From Myxocyprinus asiaticus (taxonomy: Eukaryota; Chordata; Actinopteri; Cypriniformes; Catostomidae): a DNA stretch of 64,000 bases. The notes beneath the pieces are model-generated. The model had not been told where the DNA came from and ran no database searches. It saw only the letters and a list, made by a program, of their open reading frames with translations. Location: contig NC_059382.1 of NCBI RefSeq assembly GCF_019703515.2, forward strand, positions 16,908,501 to 16,972,500. The letters run 5' to 3'. This document shows, piece after piece, positions 11,986-24,300 of the stretch. The position numbers and the translations under genes were made by a program. Positions within the stretch are counted from its first letter, which is position 1; each line of letters starts with the position of its first letter.

Positions 11986-13600
11986 CAGTGCATCCGGAAA
12001 GTATTCACAGCGCTTCACTTTTTCCACATTTTGTTATGTTACAGCCTTATTCCAAAATGGATTAAGTTCATTATTTTCCTCAAAATTCTACAAACAATAC
12101 CCCATAATGACAACATGAAAGAAGTTTGTTTGAAATCTTTGCAAATTTATTAAAAATAAAAAACGAAAAAAATCACATGTACATAAGTATTCACAGCCTT
12201 TGCCATGACACTCAAAATTGAGCTCAGGTGCATCCTGTTTCCACTGATCATCCTTGAGATGTTTCTACAACTTGATTGGAGTCCACCTGTGGTAAATTCA
12301 GTTGATTGGACATGATTTGGAAAGGCACACACCTGTCTATATAAGGTCCCACAGTTAACAGTGCATGTCAGGGCACAAACCAAGCCATGAAGTCCAAGGA
12401 ATTGTCTGTAGACCTCCGAGACAGGATTGTATCGAGGCACAGATCTGGGGAAGGGTACAGATAAATTTCTGCAGCATTGAAGGTCCCAATGAGCACAGTG
12501 GCCTCCATCATTCGTAAATGGAAGAAGTTTGGAACCACCAGGACTCTTCCTAGAGCTGGCCGCCCGGCCAAACTGAGCGATCAGGGGAGAAGGGCCTTAG
12601 TCAGGGAGGTGACCAAGAACCCGATGGTCACTCTGACAGAGCTCCAGCATTTCTCTTTGGAGAGAGAAGAACCTTCCAGAAGAACAACCATCTCTGCAGC
12701 ACTCCACCAATCAGGCCTGTATGGTAGAGTGGCCAGACGGAAGCCACTCCTCAGTAAAAGGCACATGACAGCCCGCCTGGAGTTTGCCAAAAGGCACCTG
12801 AAGGACTCTCAGACCATGAGAAACAAAGATTGAACTCTTTGGCCTGAATGGCAAGCGTCATGTCCGGAGGAAACCAGGCACCGCTCATCACCTGGCCAAT
12901 ACCATCCCTACAGTGAAGCATGGTGGTGGCAGCATCATGCTGTGCGGATGTTTTTCAGCGGCAGGAACTGGGAGACTAGTCAGGATCGAGGGAAAGATGA
13001 ATGCAGCAATGTACAGAGACATCCTTGATGAAAACCTGCTCCAGAGCGCTCTGGACCTCAGACTGGGGCGAAGGTTCATCTTCCAAAAGGACAACGACCC
13101 TAAGCACACAGCCAAGATAACAAAGGAGTGGCTCCGGGACAACCCTGTGAATGTCCTTGAGTGGCCCAGCCAGAGCCCAGACTTGAACCCGATTGAACAT
13201 CTCTGGAGAGATCTGAAAATGGCTGTGCACCGACGCTCCCCATCCAACCTGATGGAGCTTGAGAGGTCCTGCAAAGAAGAATGGGAGAAACTGCCCAAAA
13301 ATAGGTGTGCCAAGCTTGTAGTATCATACTCAAAAAGACTTGAGGCTGTAATTGGTGCCAAAGGTGCTTCAACAAATTATTGAGCAAAGGCTGTGAATAC
13401 TTATGTTCATGTTATTTTTTTCGGTTTTTATTTTTAATAAATTTGTAAAGATTTCAAACAAACTTCTTTCACATTGTCATTATGGGGTATTGTTTGTAGA
13501 ATTTTGAGGAAAGTAATGAATTAATCCATTTTGGAATAAGGCTGTAACATAACAAAATGTGGAAAAAGTGAAGCGCTGTGAATACTTTCCGGATGCACTG
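11986..13600 (+). mobile_element. Tc1-like transposon B1
   Basis: A complete-looking 1.6-kb element flanked by TA on both sides (11984-11985 and 13601-13602). Terminal inverted repeats of about 215 bp begin CAGTGCATCCGGAAAGTATT and end with the complement. Both contain the inner motif CACATGTACATAAGTATTCA or its mirror. It carries a transposase relic on the plus strand. A related copy, B2, lies inverted at 48436-50156. B1 sits in an intron of the TSR1 copy. Confidence 0.92.
12387..13383 (+). pseudogene. Tc1-like transposase B1, catalytic-region deletion
   Basis: The frame opens at ATG 12387 (MKSKELSVDLRDR) and meets TAA at 12462-12464, where copy B2 has a lysine codon. The paired-like DNA-binding half continues (KVPMSTVASIIRKWKKFGTT, TLPRAGRP). 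At about 12823-12829 the sequence jumps from TMRNK to [11 protein letters not shown]. The segment that normally carries the first catalytic Asp (WSDETK) is missing, and the frame shifts. The C-terminal half is open (12913-13383), with [11 protein letters not shown] and [16 protein letters not shown]. The protein would be inactive. Confidence 0.88.
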
Positions 13601-14200
13601 TATAGGCAGTAGATAATGTGTAACTGATTTGGGAGCAACAGTGTGCCGACTTTGATGCGTGTTTTTCATTGATACATACTTTTTTGGTCGTGCACCTGGA
13701 TTCAAACAATGTTTGAAGGTGCATGCTTTTTTATTTTTTTTATTTTTTTATGTTTATCTTTTGCAATTATGGCGCTAATACGCTTACATGCTGTACGCAG
13801 CCATAATATGCACAGATTACACTCTGTTATTGTAATTTATGGTGACACTGATACTATTGCAAAGATGGGTGTATAAAAGATAATGATAATAGGTAGAATA
13901 AAGAAAAGAATGATGACAGGAATATCTTACTTTGGGTAGATGTGTGATTGCTTTCATTGCAGACAGCACTTTAGTGAAGGAGCATATCAAACTACAGAAT
14001 GAATGGGCACTTAAGAGTATTTAAATATATACTCTTTAAAAATAATGTACTAAATATGTACAAATTAAAAATAAATGAATTAATAAATCACATGACATGT
14101 TCTTGGAAAATGTCTCAATGCGAACGATCGTATAGATGTAGCTAAGTTTGCACCAGCTCGCTAATAATTCTGCACACTTGTGTGTTCATGTGGACTGATC
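13601..14200. other. Intron stretch, nothing recognised
   Basis: AT-rich DNA with T-rich homopolymers near 13729-13755. No exon, repeat terminus or RNA gene was recognised. Confidence 0.4.
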
Positions 14201-15351
14201 TTAAAGCTACACTATGTAACTATTGGCCCTCTAGCAGTTAAAAAATTAAACTGCATGCGTCTTGCGGAAGGACATTGTTTTGGTTGTGGTTCGGCTCTGC
14301 TCCTCTGCACAGATGAATGTGGTTCGAGGCATCGCTGTACACATGAATACAGGACATCTTATCAGAGCGAATGGAAAAATAAATAACGAAAGAAAGGAAA
14401 AGACGGATATCCGAAAACGTGTCATCTGAGCAGGTAAGTGCCATATCTTATGCTGTTGTTTTGACTTATTGGAAACATTGATGTTTTGAAATAAATTACG
14501 TTACAAAAGTTAGGCAATGTTTGTTAACATTAGACATAAGGATTGCTAGTCTGATAAGGTCAAATGTAAAATGTTTATAACTGCAGGATATTCTGGCCAA
14601 ATAGACCATGGTAGTAACTAACGTATAGATTGTCATTGTTACCAACCAGTGGTCAACATAATTTCAAGACTCACATGACCTTGGCAAGTCTAGGACTAAA
14701 GGATTTATTTATATAAATTATTGCCGTTATAAAGAAAAATACACACGTGTGCTGCAAGTGAAAAGTTCTGCACCGATTACAGTATAATTATTGTATTTCA
14801 CTTCAATACAACTATACATAAACCATATCAATAAAATATCTTACCTGTTGAGTAAGAAAAAAGCCATCTCTGGGTCACTTTTAAATCTTTTCAGATCTCG
14901 GAGATGTACACATCTGAAAAGCCAAGCTGATGTTGATTCGGGTTTTATTACAGACTCCGTCGCATTCCCTTTTTGCTTGTAGAATCTGCTCTGTTCATGG
15001 TTTCTTTGTTTTTACAAAGTGATTCCCTGGAGGTTTGCCGTTTGAATGATCCATGGTCATTTTTTCTCATTCGTTGCAACAACAAAATTTCAGCTTCAGC
15101 TACTCCCACAGGCATGCTACAGTAGCCGGATCTTATATGATGTCAACACGCATGGGCGAATGACGCATGTATGCAATTTCCTGAGAAATCCGCCCCGACA
15201 GCTCTAAAATATTTCTAATATAATATCATTATTATAGGTTTATCAAAGTGTATTTGGGTAAAGACATGGTTTGGAAGATGGATTTTTGTTGCACACTCAT
15301 TAATAACATTGTTATTTTTTAACAAAAAAAAGTTACATAGTGTAGCTTTAA
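14201..15351. mobile_element. TTAA-flanked non-autonomous DNA element
   Basis: Both ends read TTAAAGCTACACTATGTAAC on facing strands (14201-14220 and the mirror ending at 15351). The terminal inverted repeat is thus about 20 bp, including the TTAA. The interior (about 1.1 kb) has no transposase-like frame. TTAA targeting is shared by the piggyBac and Kolobok superfamilies. Which one applies cannot be decided from the ends alone. Confidence 0.75.
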
Positions 15352-17639
15352 CTGACTAAACGGCCTCAAAGACTTATTCATGACTAATTTGTTGTCACCC
15401 TCAATGTATTTGGAGCTCCAGGTCACACCTACGGATGACGTGGACCAATGACAGTAAGGTGTTTAGCAGCTGGTACAAAGTTTTCCTGAAAGTTCACTCA
15501 TGCGAGCTGTTATGAACCACCGAAACAAACTCAAAAACACACACAAAAAAAAAACTAATTTAAGACTTCCGCAAACAACATTTAAGACTTCAGTCGATAC
15601 TTTAGATTTTTTTTTTTTTTTTACAGTCTTTAATTTTAAAAAGGTGAACTTGAACACATTTGAATCATTTTAAATGATCCGCAGACACCCTGTTTCAAGT
15701 GGCAAATTAAAGACAGGCACATCTTACCATGTCTTGGCAGGTACGTCTAATGGAGTGTCCACTTCATCTGGGAACATCTCATTGCAGCGTGCCTCTCGGT
15801 ATCTCCTCAGCTCCTCTCCCTCCTCCATCTCAACTATGCTTTTGTCATACTTCTGATTGGCTCCGGTACATCCGGTGGAACTGATCTCCTCTTCCTCCTC
15901 CTCCTCATCTCTTTCAGAAGTACATTCAGACCCAGCATCCTTAGGGAGGAAGAGATGCATAAAATAACATTTCTCTAGACATACATTCACGTAGAGTCGA
16001 GCAAACCCAAACAAAACACTCCATTTATTTGAAGTCCACTAACTAGACAGTGCAGTGACTGAGATGGGAAAGGGACAAGACATACTGCTGGTGTGCATTC
16101 ACCCCGCTGTGGGGTCAACCTGTAGAACAAATGCAGGTGCCATAATAAAAATAATCTCCGTAATCATCTGTAGTACCACTTCCCCCATTGTTAACATCTC
16201 GCATTGAAAACTCTCCTTTGGTGCTCACCAAGACATCAAACACATGCTAATTATGATTAAAGAAAATAAATGGACCAGAGCGTCCATACATGTCCAGTTT
16301 CCTCTTGCTCTTTCAAGCCCAGCTGGTATAAATAAATGGCCGCCACCTCTGCAAGTCTCGACAGGAAGTTCTGTCCAAAGAGCAGGAAGACGGGAGGCTT
16401 CTCTTGGGAGTCCCTCTCCAAACACTATTGTTGTATTGAGATGCCTGGCACTGAGGCCAAGCAGCAGATATTGAGAAAACAAACAATGCCTCTCCACCAT
16501 GCAGTGCACAAACCCCGAGTCACATATGCTCTGTTCCGCCCGCTCCATGCCCACCCCCATCTCCACCAATCAAGCCATCCATGACTTTATTTAGACCTTT
16601 AATCAGTATGAAAATGTTCATTCGGAGCATATGCAGTAGAATGTACTGCATTCCGATATTACAGATGTAACCTACTTTTGCCAAGCTCACTTTTTATTGG
16701 TCACCTTGTGGGGTGTCACAGATAAACAAATAAACAATAGTAACAGATAAACAAAACATTCCATGTTCCACCTAGGGTGTGAGGTGTACCTACAGATCTA
16801 TTAAAGCTTTGTTTTTCTTCTAAAATCTTTCCAAGGTCATATTTGTTTACAATCCCCTTGTGATTTGTTGTAGTACACCACCCTTAATAGTTTCCTGCTT
16901 ATAAGCATTTGGTTATCGCAGGGAATTACATAACTAAAAGGAAATGCTTCATCAAAAACCTGTGGTTAAGTACTATTAGAATGAGACAGCATGCACAAAA
17001 AAAGCAAAACTCACCTGAGATTTAATATCACCATCTTTTGCATCCATTCCACCTCCCATTATTTCATCTTCTTCATCATTGCAACTGTCCACATCATCCT
17101 CCTCCTCATATTCCTCTGCGCCATCAATATCCATGTGGCCTGGTAGTCAGAGGTTCCCTTTGGTACTTTCATCACTCTCTGGTTCTTTATGGCCTCTGAA
17201 GGTGCAAAAAGAATCATGTGATCTTCTTTTGATCTAGCACAAATTATAATAACCACTATTAATGTCTCTATCTGGCTGTTTTACAAAGGCAGCCACAGCA
17301 CATTAATCCACCAGCTGGTACCTTCCGCCTCCTCCAGCTCTGCTTCTGTGGGCCACATCTGCTCCCCGTCCATGGGATCCACTTCTGCTTATGTCTGCAG
17401 GCTCTCCCTCTCCACAGGGTCAGCTTTCATCAACACCCGAACTCCACTGTCCCCATTCACATTTCTATCACCACCATCCTACAGCACACATTTCCCAACA
17501 AAGTTATTTCAATCACAATTTTGCAATTAGGTCCTACAAAAATCCTGTTCCCATGTCACATTTGAGTAAATAGTGGCATTTCTATTCTAATGACTTTTTT
17601 ACCTGTTTGGTAGAGAATATACATAGATCAGGTAACAGA

Positions 17640-18312
17640 CCTATTACTTTGCTCAAAATGGGTATGTCCTTTCAAATCCGTATGACTTTCTCTTATGCCA
17701 CAAATAAAAGGAGATGTTTTAATGAAAATCCAGTTCGTCTGTTTGATGCAATGGCAGTTGATAGAGACTCACTCAAGGCTTAAAAAAGGAGCCAACGGTA
17801 TAATAAAAAATAGTCCACGTGACTGCTGCATCATATCCCAAGTCTTCTGAAGGCATTCAACAGGTTCTGTAGAGAAACAACGGAAATTCAAGTAATTTTT
17901 CAGAGAAAATCTTAACGTCCGTTGCAAGTTCGTGAGTGCGTGAGAGAAGCTTGTTCACAGTGGCATGCATGTTGACTCGAGAACTCGCACTGTTTTTAAT
18001 GCTAAACAGCACAGTTTTCATGTGAACTTCAGTTACGGGGGGTTCACCCAAACCATAAAAAATAAAAAAAATTATGCCTTCAGAAGACTTGGAATATCAT
18101 GCAGGAGTGGAATGGAGTACTTTAATGATACTTTTTGGTTTTTATAGTTTTAAAGTGAGTCACTATCAACTGCTATTGTATTAAAAAGACGGACCAGTAT
18201 ATTAATTAAAACATCTCCTTTACTGTTAAAAAGCATGAACTGTGCATAAAGTCACATGGGTTTGGAGTAAGTCAAGACAGAATTCTAATTTTTGTGTGAA
18301 CTATTCCTTCAA
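17640..18312. repeat. Foldback repeat in TSR1 intron
   Basis: Two arms of about 150 bp (17703-17856 and 18075-18222) are reverse complements with moderate divergence. For example, AGTTGATAGAGACTCACT near 17756 pairs with AGTGAGTCACTATCAACT near 18155, and AAGTCTTCTGAAGGC at 17841 with GCCTTCAGAAGACTT at 18076. The outer right edge (GTGTGAACTATTCC near 18293) resembles ends of common fish repeats of the 'GTTCACCC' type. No coding frame was seen. Confidence 0.65.
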
Positions 18313-19002
18313 CCAACAAACAATGCAGATGTGAATTTGCAATTTTTCTTTTTTTTATATATTGGAATGTGAAATGAACATTGGAAAATATAATATATCA
18401 TATAAATATCATATAATATAACACAAGGACAAAAAAATAATGACAATATACCCATTAAATCAATTAATTAAAATTCCCTGAAATGTTAAAGTTTTCCATG
18501 ACTATAGGAACCCTGTGTACTATAAAATAAATATAATGCAGCCTCCCAACCATCATCTTTACATCTCCTCCTTGTCCTGGCTTCACTGAGCAGGAGCTGC
18601 TGTTATAATCAACAGTGGGTCTGTAGGAGCATCAATCTGGCTGAGCTGAAAGTCTCCATGACCTGCTATATGCACCAGCCTGTTCACTTGCAGAGGACAG
18701 CCTCGAACATATCCTGACACACAAAGGGTCCCTAACCCCGTGGCTGGGACCTCGGTTGCATTCTGGCTGGTGTTCAGGATGCAAGTGGCTTTCTGAGCCA
18801 GCAGGTGTGAGCGGCGAGAGCGGAAGGCCAGTCGCCTCTGTTTCTGTGCCGACAGGTGCCTTAGTAAAAGCATGGCATCCTGTTCACTGTCCACGTGAAA
18901 GAGTTGTGCATCTGTGAAACGAGACTCCACAGAGCGGGAGAGCGCTCTCCGAGATTCTGTATGTTTCTTCACCGCTAGATCAGCCACTCCTTGACACCAG
19001 TG

Positions 19003-20636
19003 CTGCAGGGTACAAAGAGAGACGAAAGCAAAAAAGTGATTATTTACTGTTATTATGGCACTCTTGAATATTTTATTCAGATTTGTCAATCGCAACAAAA
19101 ATATTTTTGTATAATGAACCCCTAACTGGTTACCTATAAAGTTGTGCTAGTTTCATGTCTCTCACTCTACAGTCTCTTTCTTCTCCCATAACGATAATTT
19201 AAACTTAAACATCAATTTCTTTATCAAACCAGTTCTTGTCCATTTATTTATTTATTTATTTCGTTTGGCAAGTAGCCATTTAATAAGCAAAATAAACATG
19301 TAACAGCCAGTCTTTATCAGAAAATAAACCCCTTCAGGTTGATACAAGACCTGATCACCCTGTTGAGGGTGATTTCTCAAAGAGTACGTTTACATGGGCA
19401 GTTACAACCAAACTACCACAGGTTTTTTCGTTGTCAAGCTACAGTCTCTCTGTCCAAGTATATATGACACTATGCGCAATCGAACAGGGTGAATAAAAGA
19501 CATTAGCTGAGAAAGTGATGTAGATGTTTTCCGGTTGACCTTTTGCATCATAGTAACAAATAAAAAAAGTCAGCTACACCAGACCCACACAACAGCCACA
19601 ACAGCATGGGAAACTTTACAGCTACGTGCATTTCTTACATTCTTTCTTTACTCATTGATTTGGTGCAGATCACATGAACATTATCCGTTGTGCTAATGGT
19701 GATGTCCGAAGGTACATTTCTTGTCTGCATACTTAAACAGTTCTGTATCTGTAGCTGTCATTTGCTTCAGGCTGTATATTCAATAAAAATTATGCTTTTT
19801 GCCTCATTCAATGAATGGAATCCACATGAGATCAGTAAAAGAAGCTGTTATAACTACTCAATGATAATTGAAAGTAAGATTTTTGCAGTAGATAATGTTA
19901 AATATAAATTCTCCTCCCTGCTCATTCAACCTCCACTTTAACTTTCAAATTCACATTCTTCTTCTTGTGCTTTTGGTGATTCACATCTTCATGCATATCG
20001 CCCCCTACTGAGCAAGGAGAAGAATTTCTAGCAAAAAAGGTCATACATATTGATCTGTTTCTCACCCACACCTATCATATCACTTCTAAAGACATGGATT
20101 AAAACACTCGAGTCATATGGATTACTTTCATTATGACTTAATGTGCTTTTTGGAGCGTCAAAATTCACTTGTATTGTATGGACCTAAACAGCTGAAATAT
20201 TCTTCTAAAAATCTTAATTTGTGTTCTGCAGAAGAAAGAAATTCATACACATCTGGGATGGCATGAGTGTAAGTAAATGATGAGAGAATTTTCCTTTATG
20301 GGTGAACTATCCCTTTAAGCCACTCTTAAAAACATTTAGAACTGTAATTGCTTTAGATGATAAAATATCAAACCAAGTGGCATGTATTTTCAAGAAAGAC
20401 AGCACAAGCACACACAAAATTAAGGTAGTTAGGTTTTAAATTATAAAAATAATAGATATGCTGTCAAACTTATCACTTTGTTTGACATTTTGTTATCTAG
20501 TGCAATACAATTCATCAACTTGTAATGTGGTTTTAAGTGTCTAAATAATTCTTGGGACCACTGTATATAGTGAAAGAAGTGAAATTCCATTGTGCGTCAT
20601 TAACGTTTAGGCCTATTACTTTTCTGAAAGTGTTAC
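19003..20636. other. TSR1 intron where an exon is expected but absent
   Basis: The family protein should have an exon here carrying the part of the GTPase-like domain between the RPDTG block and the VADLAVKK block. No such frame with splice sites is visible. The interval contains an old repeat at about 19930-20320 that ends GGGTGAACTATCCCTTTA, plus AT-rich filler. The exon is either deleted or too decayed to see. Confidence 0.55.
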
Positions 20637-21649
20637 CTGTGTCTGGCCTGTAGAAGCTGAATCTCTGTTTAAAGCGAGGAAGAACAAGACCAAAACTGTC
20701 CTTGGCCCTAGTGACTCCCTGATGTTCGTGCACCACACCACCTCCAACATCCACTCTTGAGTGCAGAACTCCCACCAGATGAGGGTGTCCATCCCTGCTG
20801 CCCAGCTTCCATTTCTCTGTCAGCACCTATTATAATCAAAAACCCAAAAGATATGGAATTAGTCACGTAATAAACAACCTGTAAATAATAAACATGTAGA
20901 AGACTATAATATTACTTCACAGAGTCTTTTTTGTTGTGACGTAACTGGTTGGATTTGTTCCTGTGGTCCATTTTCCTCAGTTCTCTTCTCTGTTTCTTGA
21001 TGAGAGCCATAACAGCAACCCTTCCTAATTTAATTAACAAGATGGTTTTATAAGTTATGTTTGTTTATTGTCTTACACAAAGCCCCTGCTGAGAAAAAAA
21101 CAGCTAAACCCATCTTAAGCTGATTGGCTGATCTTATCTGGTATTAGAGGGGGTTTGGGCACTTTTAAGTTGGTCAAGCTAAGACTTGTCAACTAGCTTA
21201 GGATGGTTTTAGCAGTTTTTGTTTTGTTCTTTGAGTTATATCAATTATGACAAAACTGCATGATTTTAATGGGTATTTAGATCACTTTTAATAAGAAAGC
21301 TTTATAATACAACTTGGCAACGTTAAATCTATCATTCGTGTACGTTAACAATGACTTATAATGTTTTGCTGGTTAATGTCTGACTGATCAGTGCAAGGGA
21401 CTTTAAACATGTATTAAGTCAGACGGGCTCTCCTCACATGATGGTTCGAGCGGATGTGTTTCTGAATAAAGCAATCAGACATACACTTGTTCTCCCGGCC
21501 GATCTCGCCTTTAGTTCGCAATTTTCCATGCTTGTGCTGTTTGTTTTTCTGTTTATGAATTCCAGGTCTGTGCGCTTGCTGCTGTTCACCTACTGCAGTC
21601 ATTTTCTGTCATGATGCCGTAAACTTTAAAAACGTCATATTCCTGCGTT

Positions 21650-24300
21650 TTTGACTTCTTCTTCTTCGCCTTCTTTACTGTTTTATGGCGGTTGGCAAAC
21701 CAGCAATTGGTGCATTTTCCGCCACCTACTGGTATGGAGTGTGGCGCATTGACGTTATGGTAAATAAAAAAATTTAAAACACTATTCTTAAATCCTGTTT
21801 TTCAAATTTGTGTCCTTCAAATATATTAGTAAAAATGTATATACTCTTCCATCCTTATTTAGTAGGATTTTCAGTGAAAGCTGAGTAATATCTATAGATT
21901 TCAATGCTTCTATAAACTGTGATCTTTCATTCTTATATGACAAACATTTAATAAGAACTTTTTCAACTGTTTTAGGAAGACCACATCTTACGCAATGACC
22001 AGATTCATGTTTGCCAATACTGAAAAGTGATTGATTTCATGAGGAATGCCCAATTCTGAGTCGAGATATTATGGTAGGGTGACCATACGTCCTCTTTTTC
22101 TCGGACATGTCCTCTTTTTCTGACCTTAAAAAAGCGTCCGCCCAGGATTTCTAAATTTTCTAAAATGTCCGGGATTCGGCTTTAGTTGCATTATGATGTG
22201 CATCTGGTCTAATACTTCATTGTGTGTGCATATTTGCATTGCTTTAACCCCTCTTTGTAAGTCCTGCCTTCACGCACACCAATTGGTCGATTTTAAGAGG
22301 CTTGCAGCAACTATTGGCCAAATTCCTGCCTGTCAATCTCTCTCCACGAATGCTCGAAGTGCAGTTGTGTTCGGCATCAAACAGTTGCTTGACAGTAGCA
22401 GCAAATGACAGCTGAGTGGAAACAATGCCCAAACGAAAGTGCAAATTTACAGAAGATTTTCACAAAAAATTCCCATGCTTTCGTCCAGGTCGAGATCCAT
22501 GGGAAGCAAAATATATGACATGTAAAGCTGGCACTTATGTGTTAGTTGCTAATAAAGGTGCAAGTGATTTAGAAGCACACATAAGCTCTGCAAAGTATAA
22601 AGGGTCAGCAAAAGGTGAAAGTTCATCAGGTTAATTAACGGACTACTTTTTGCAACCAGGTAAATTTGTTATCACATTGCTTCATTTTCCATGGCCATTC
22701 AAAATAATAGTAATAGTAAATGAAGGTACACTCATGCCATCAAATATTTAATTTAAGTACATGGACATTCAAAAGAATGTTGGAAATTGTTATTTATTTA
22801 TATATATTTATGTTATGCTAATAGTGTCTTTTTCACTGTATTAATGTTTGCATTCATAGTAACACTGTTTTGAATCCTATTATTCCATTAGGAATTGGCA
22901 TTTGGAAAAGCCATGGAGGTGTTACTGACATGACAACAGTTGGGCTAACTTTGATATTACTTATTCCCATTTGTTCCTATTGTGATTCTAACTGTCCTTT
23001 TATAGAAATCCAATATGCCATTTTCAGCTTGATTCTTCGAATTTCCAATGGCATCTCATCCATTTCCAATTGTATTGCTGATATTGGGGATGTTTTAAAT
23101 GCACCACAGCAAATTCTCAATGCTTGGGATTGTATAACATTTACTTTATTAATAAATGATTTGCATGCTGAGCCATACACCATACTTCCATAATCTATTG
23201 TAGACCTTATTATTGCGCAATATACTCTTTTTAGAGACTGCCAATCTGCACCCCAGTCTATCCCTGCCAAACATCTTAACACATTTATACCTTTCTTGCT
23301 TTTGTCTATTATTCTTTGGATGTGTGTGGCAAATGTTAATTTAGAATCCATCCACATCCCTAGAAATCTGATAACTGATGTTTGCTCTAACTTTTGATCA
23401 TACAGCTTCAATTTAACAGAGGGAGTTTTCTTCTTTTTTGACAAACACACCACTGTGGTCTTTTCCACTGACAGCTTAAAACTCCAATTATTTGCCCAGT
23501 CCTCTACTTCTTTAATTGCTGTCTGCATCCTTTACATGTTATATTTTGTCCTCTTTTCCATAAGCCACTATCATCAGCATATACTGATTTTCCTATTCCT
23601 AGATCAACTTTGGCAAATATATCATTTTCCATTATATTGAGGAAAAAAAATGGGACTGCAAACACTATCTTGAGGAGTTCCATTTTCAATATTGTATATC
23701 TTAGAAAAGGAGGACCCCACTCTTACTTGAATAGTTCGATTAGCTAAAAAATCCATTATCCAATTGTACATTTTCCCATTAATGCCCATATGATCTAGTT
23801 TAATTACAAGTCCATCCTTCCACATCATGTCATATGCCTTCTCTACATCTAAAAACACTCCCACCAGTACTTCTTCATTAGTTTGAGCTTTTCTAATATC
23901 TGCTTCTAAACTTAATACTGTGTCAATTGTGTTTCTTCCTCTTCTAAATCCACTCTGATGTTGACTTAAAAGGCGATGGGGTGGTTGTATGGCGCATTGG
24001 GCAAAACCCGCTTCAACACGCCACCAAAGTTGTTGACCGGGGATATTTCTGCTTTTTCTTAATTTTTAACGTTTGTCTTTCTCCACTAATTAAAACAGGT
24101 ATACTTCTGTAAGTCTGTATCCCTCCCATTTTCCTTATCATTCCCCACATTTAATTAATGTCTACTTCCTTTCCAATATCGTCACAGAATTCCCTCCAAT
24201 GCTTCCTTTTTGCTATCCAGATTATTTTCCTGACTACTGCTTGAGTTCTCTTACACTCAATAAAATCATCAAATGAATATTACTTTCTTACTTTTCGCAG
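21650..24300 (-). mobile_element. I/Nimb-type LINE fragment, degenerate
   Basis: A minus-strand non-LTR element. From its 5' side: a linker with SFDDFIECKRTQAVVRKI (about 24250); RT motifs QSGFRRGRNTIDTVL (about 23940), VGVFLDVEKAYD (about 23860) and SVYADDSGLW (about 23590); FLGMWMDSKLTFATHI (about 23350); and a thumb region, SLKRVYCAIIRSTIDYGS (about 23230). After an interrupting repeat, the 3' part resumes with a zinc-finger-like GHCVRCGLPKTVEKVLIKC segment (about 21990-21930). The 3' tail is a short GAA repeat near 21655. Frameshifts split the RT near 23640 and 23525. I-clade assignment is inference from the YADDSGLW style, the C-terminal finger and the GAA tail. Confidence 0.8.
22073..22866 (+). 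mobile_element. hAT-like remnant inserted in the I-type LINE
   Basis: It begins AGGGTGACCATACGTCCTCT, a terminus style seen in fish hAT elements. At 22424-22634 it carries a 70-residue frame beginning MPKRKCKFTEDFHKKFPC, with spaced Cys residues, KAGTYV and DLEAHISSAKYK. This looks like the N-terminal BED-type zinc-finger region of a transposase. The rest of the transposase is missing. The LINE is continuous across it in position and order, so this insertion is the younger event. Confidence 0.65.

Larger units (their letters stand above)
1727..21602 (-). pseudogene. tsr1: TSR1 (pre-40S ribosome maturation factor) decayed intron-containing copy
   Basis: TSR1 is a nucleolar/cytoplasmic GTPase-like factor of late 40S subunit maturation. 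Exon remnants, 5' to 3' on the minus strand: 21487-21602 (start ATG 21600-21602), 20921-21024, 20637-20826, about 18563-19002, 17322-17478, 17015-17195, 15728-15939, 11406-11565, 11144-11250, 10777-10909, 6898-7140, 6718-6792 and 1727-1905 (stop TAG 1727-1729). Recognisable family blocks include [69 protein letters not shown] and [13 protein letters not shown]. Lesions: TAA at 17389-17391, TAG at 11475-11477, a 1-bp deletion near 17124, a 4-bp deletion near 11210, acceptor AA instead of AG at 10910, and divergence with a frame change inside 6898-7140. An exon expected between 20637 and 19002 was not found. Exons 1 and 2 also join out of phase. Retained introns argue against a processed copy. 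Assembly error cannot explain this many lesions easily. A transcribed non-coding relic remains possible. Confidence 0.88.

Noticed and set aside
12888..13361. 157-residue minus-strand frame across Tc1 B1
   Set aside because: It is a shadow of the transposase on the other strand.
15728..15939. Independent acidic protein gene
   Set aside because: The frame is an exon of the TSR1 copy, with matching splice phases on both sides.
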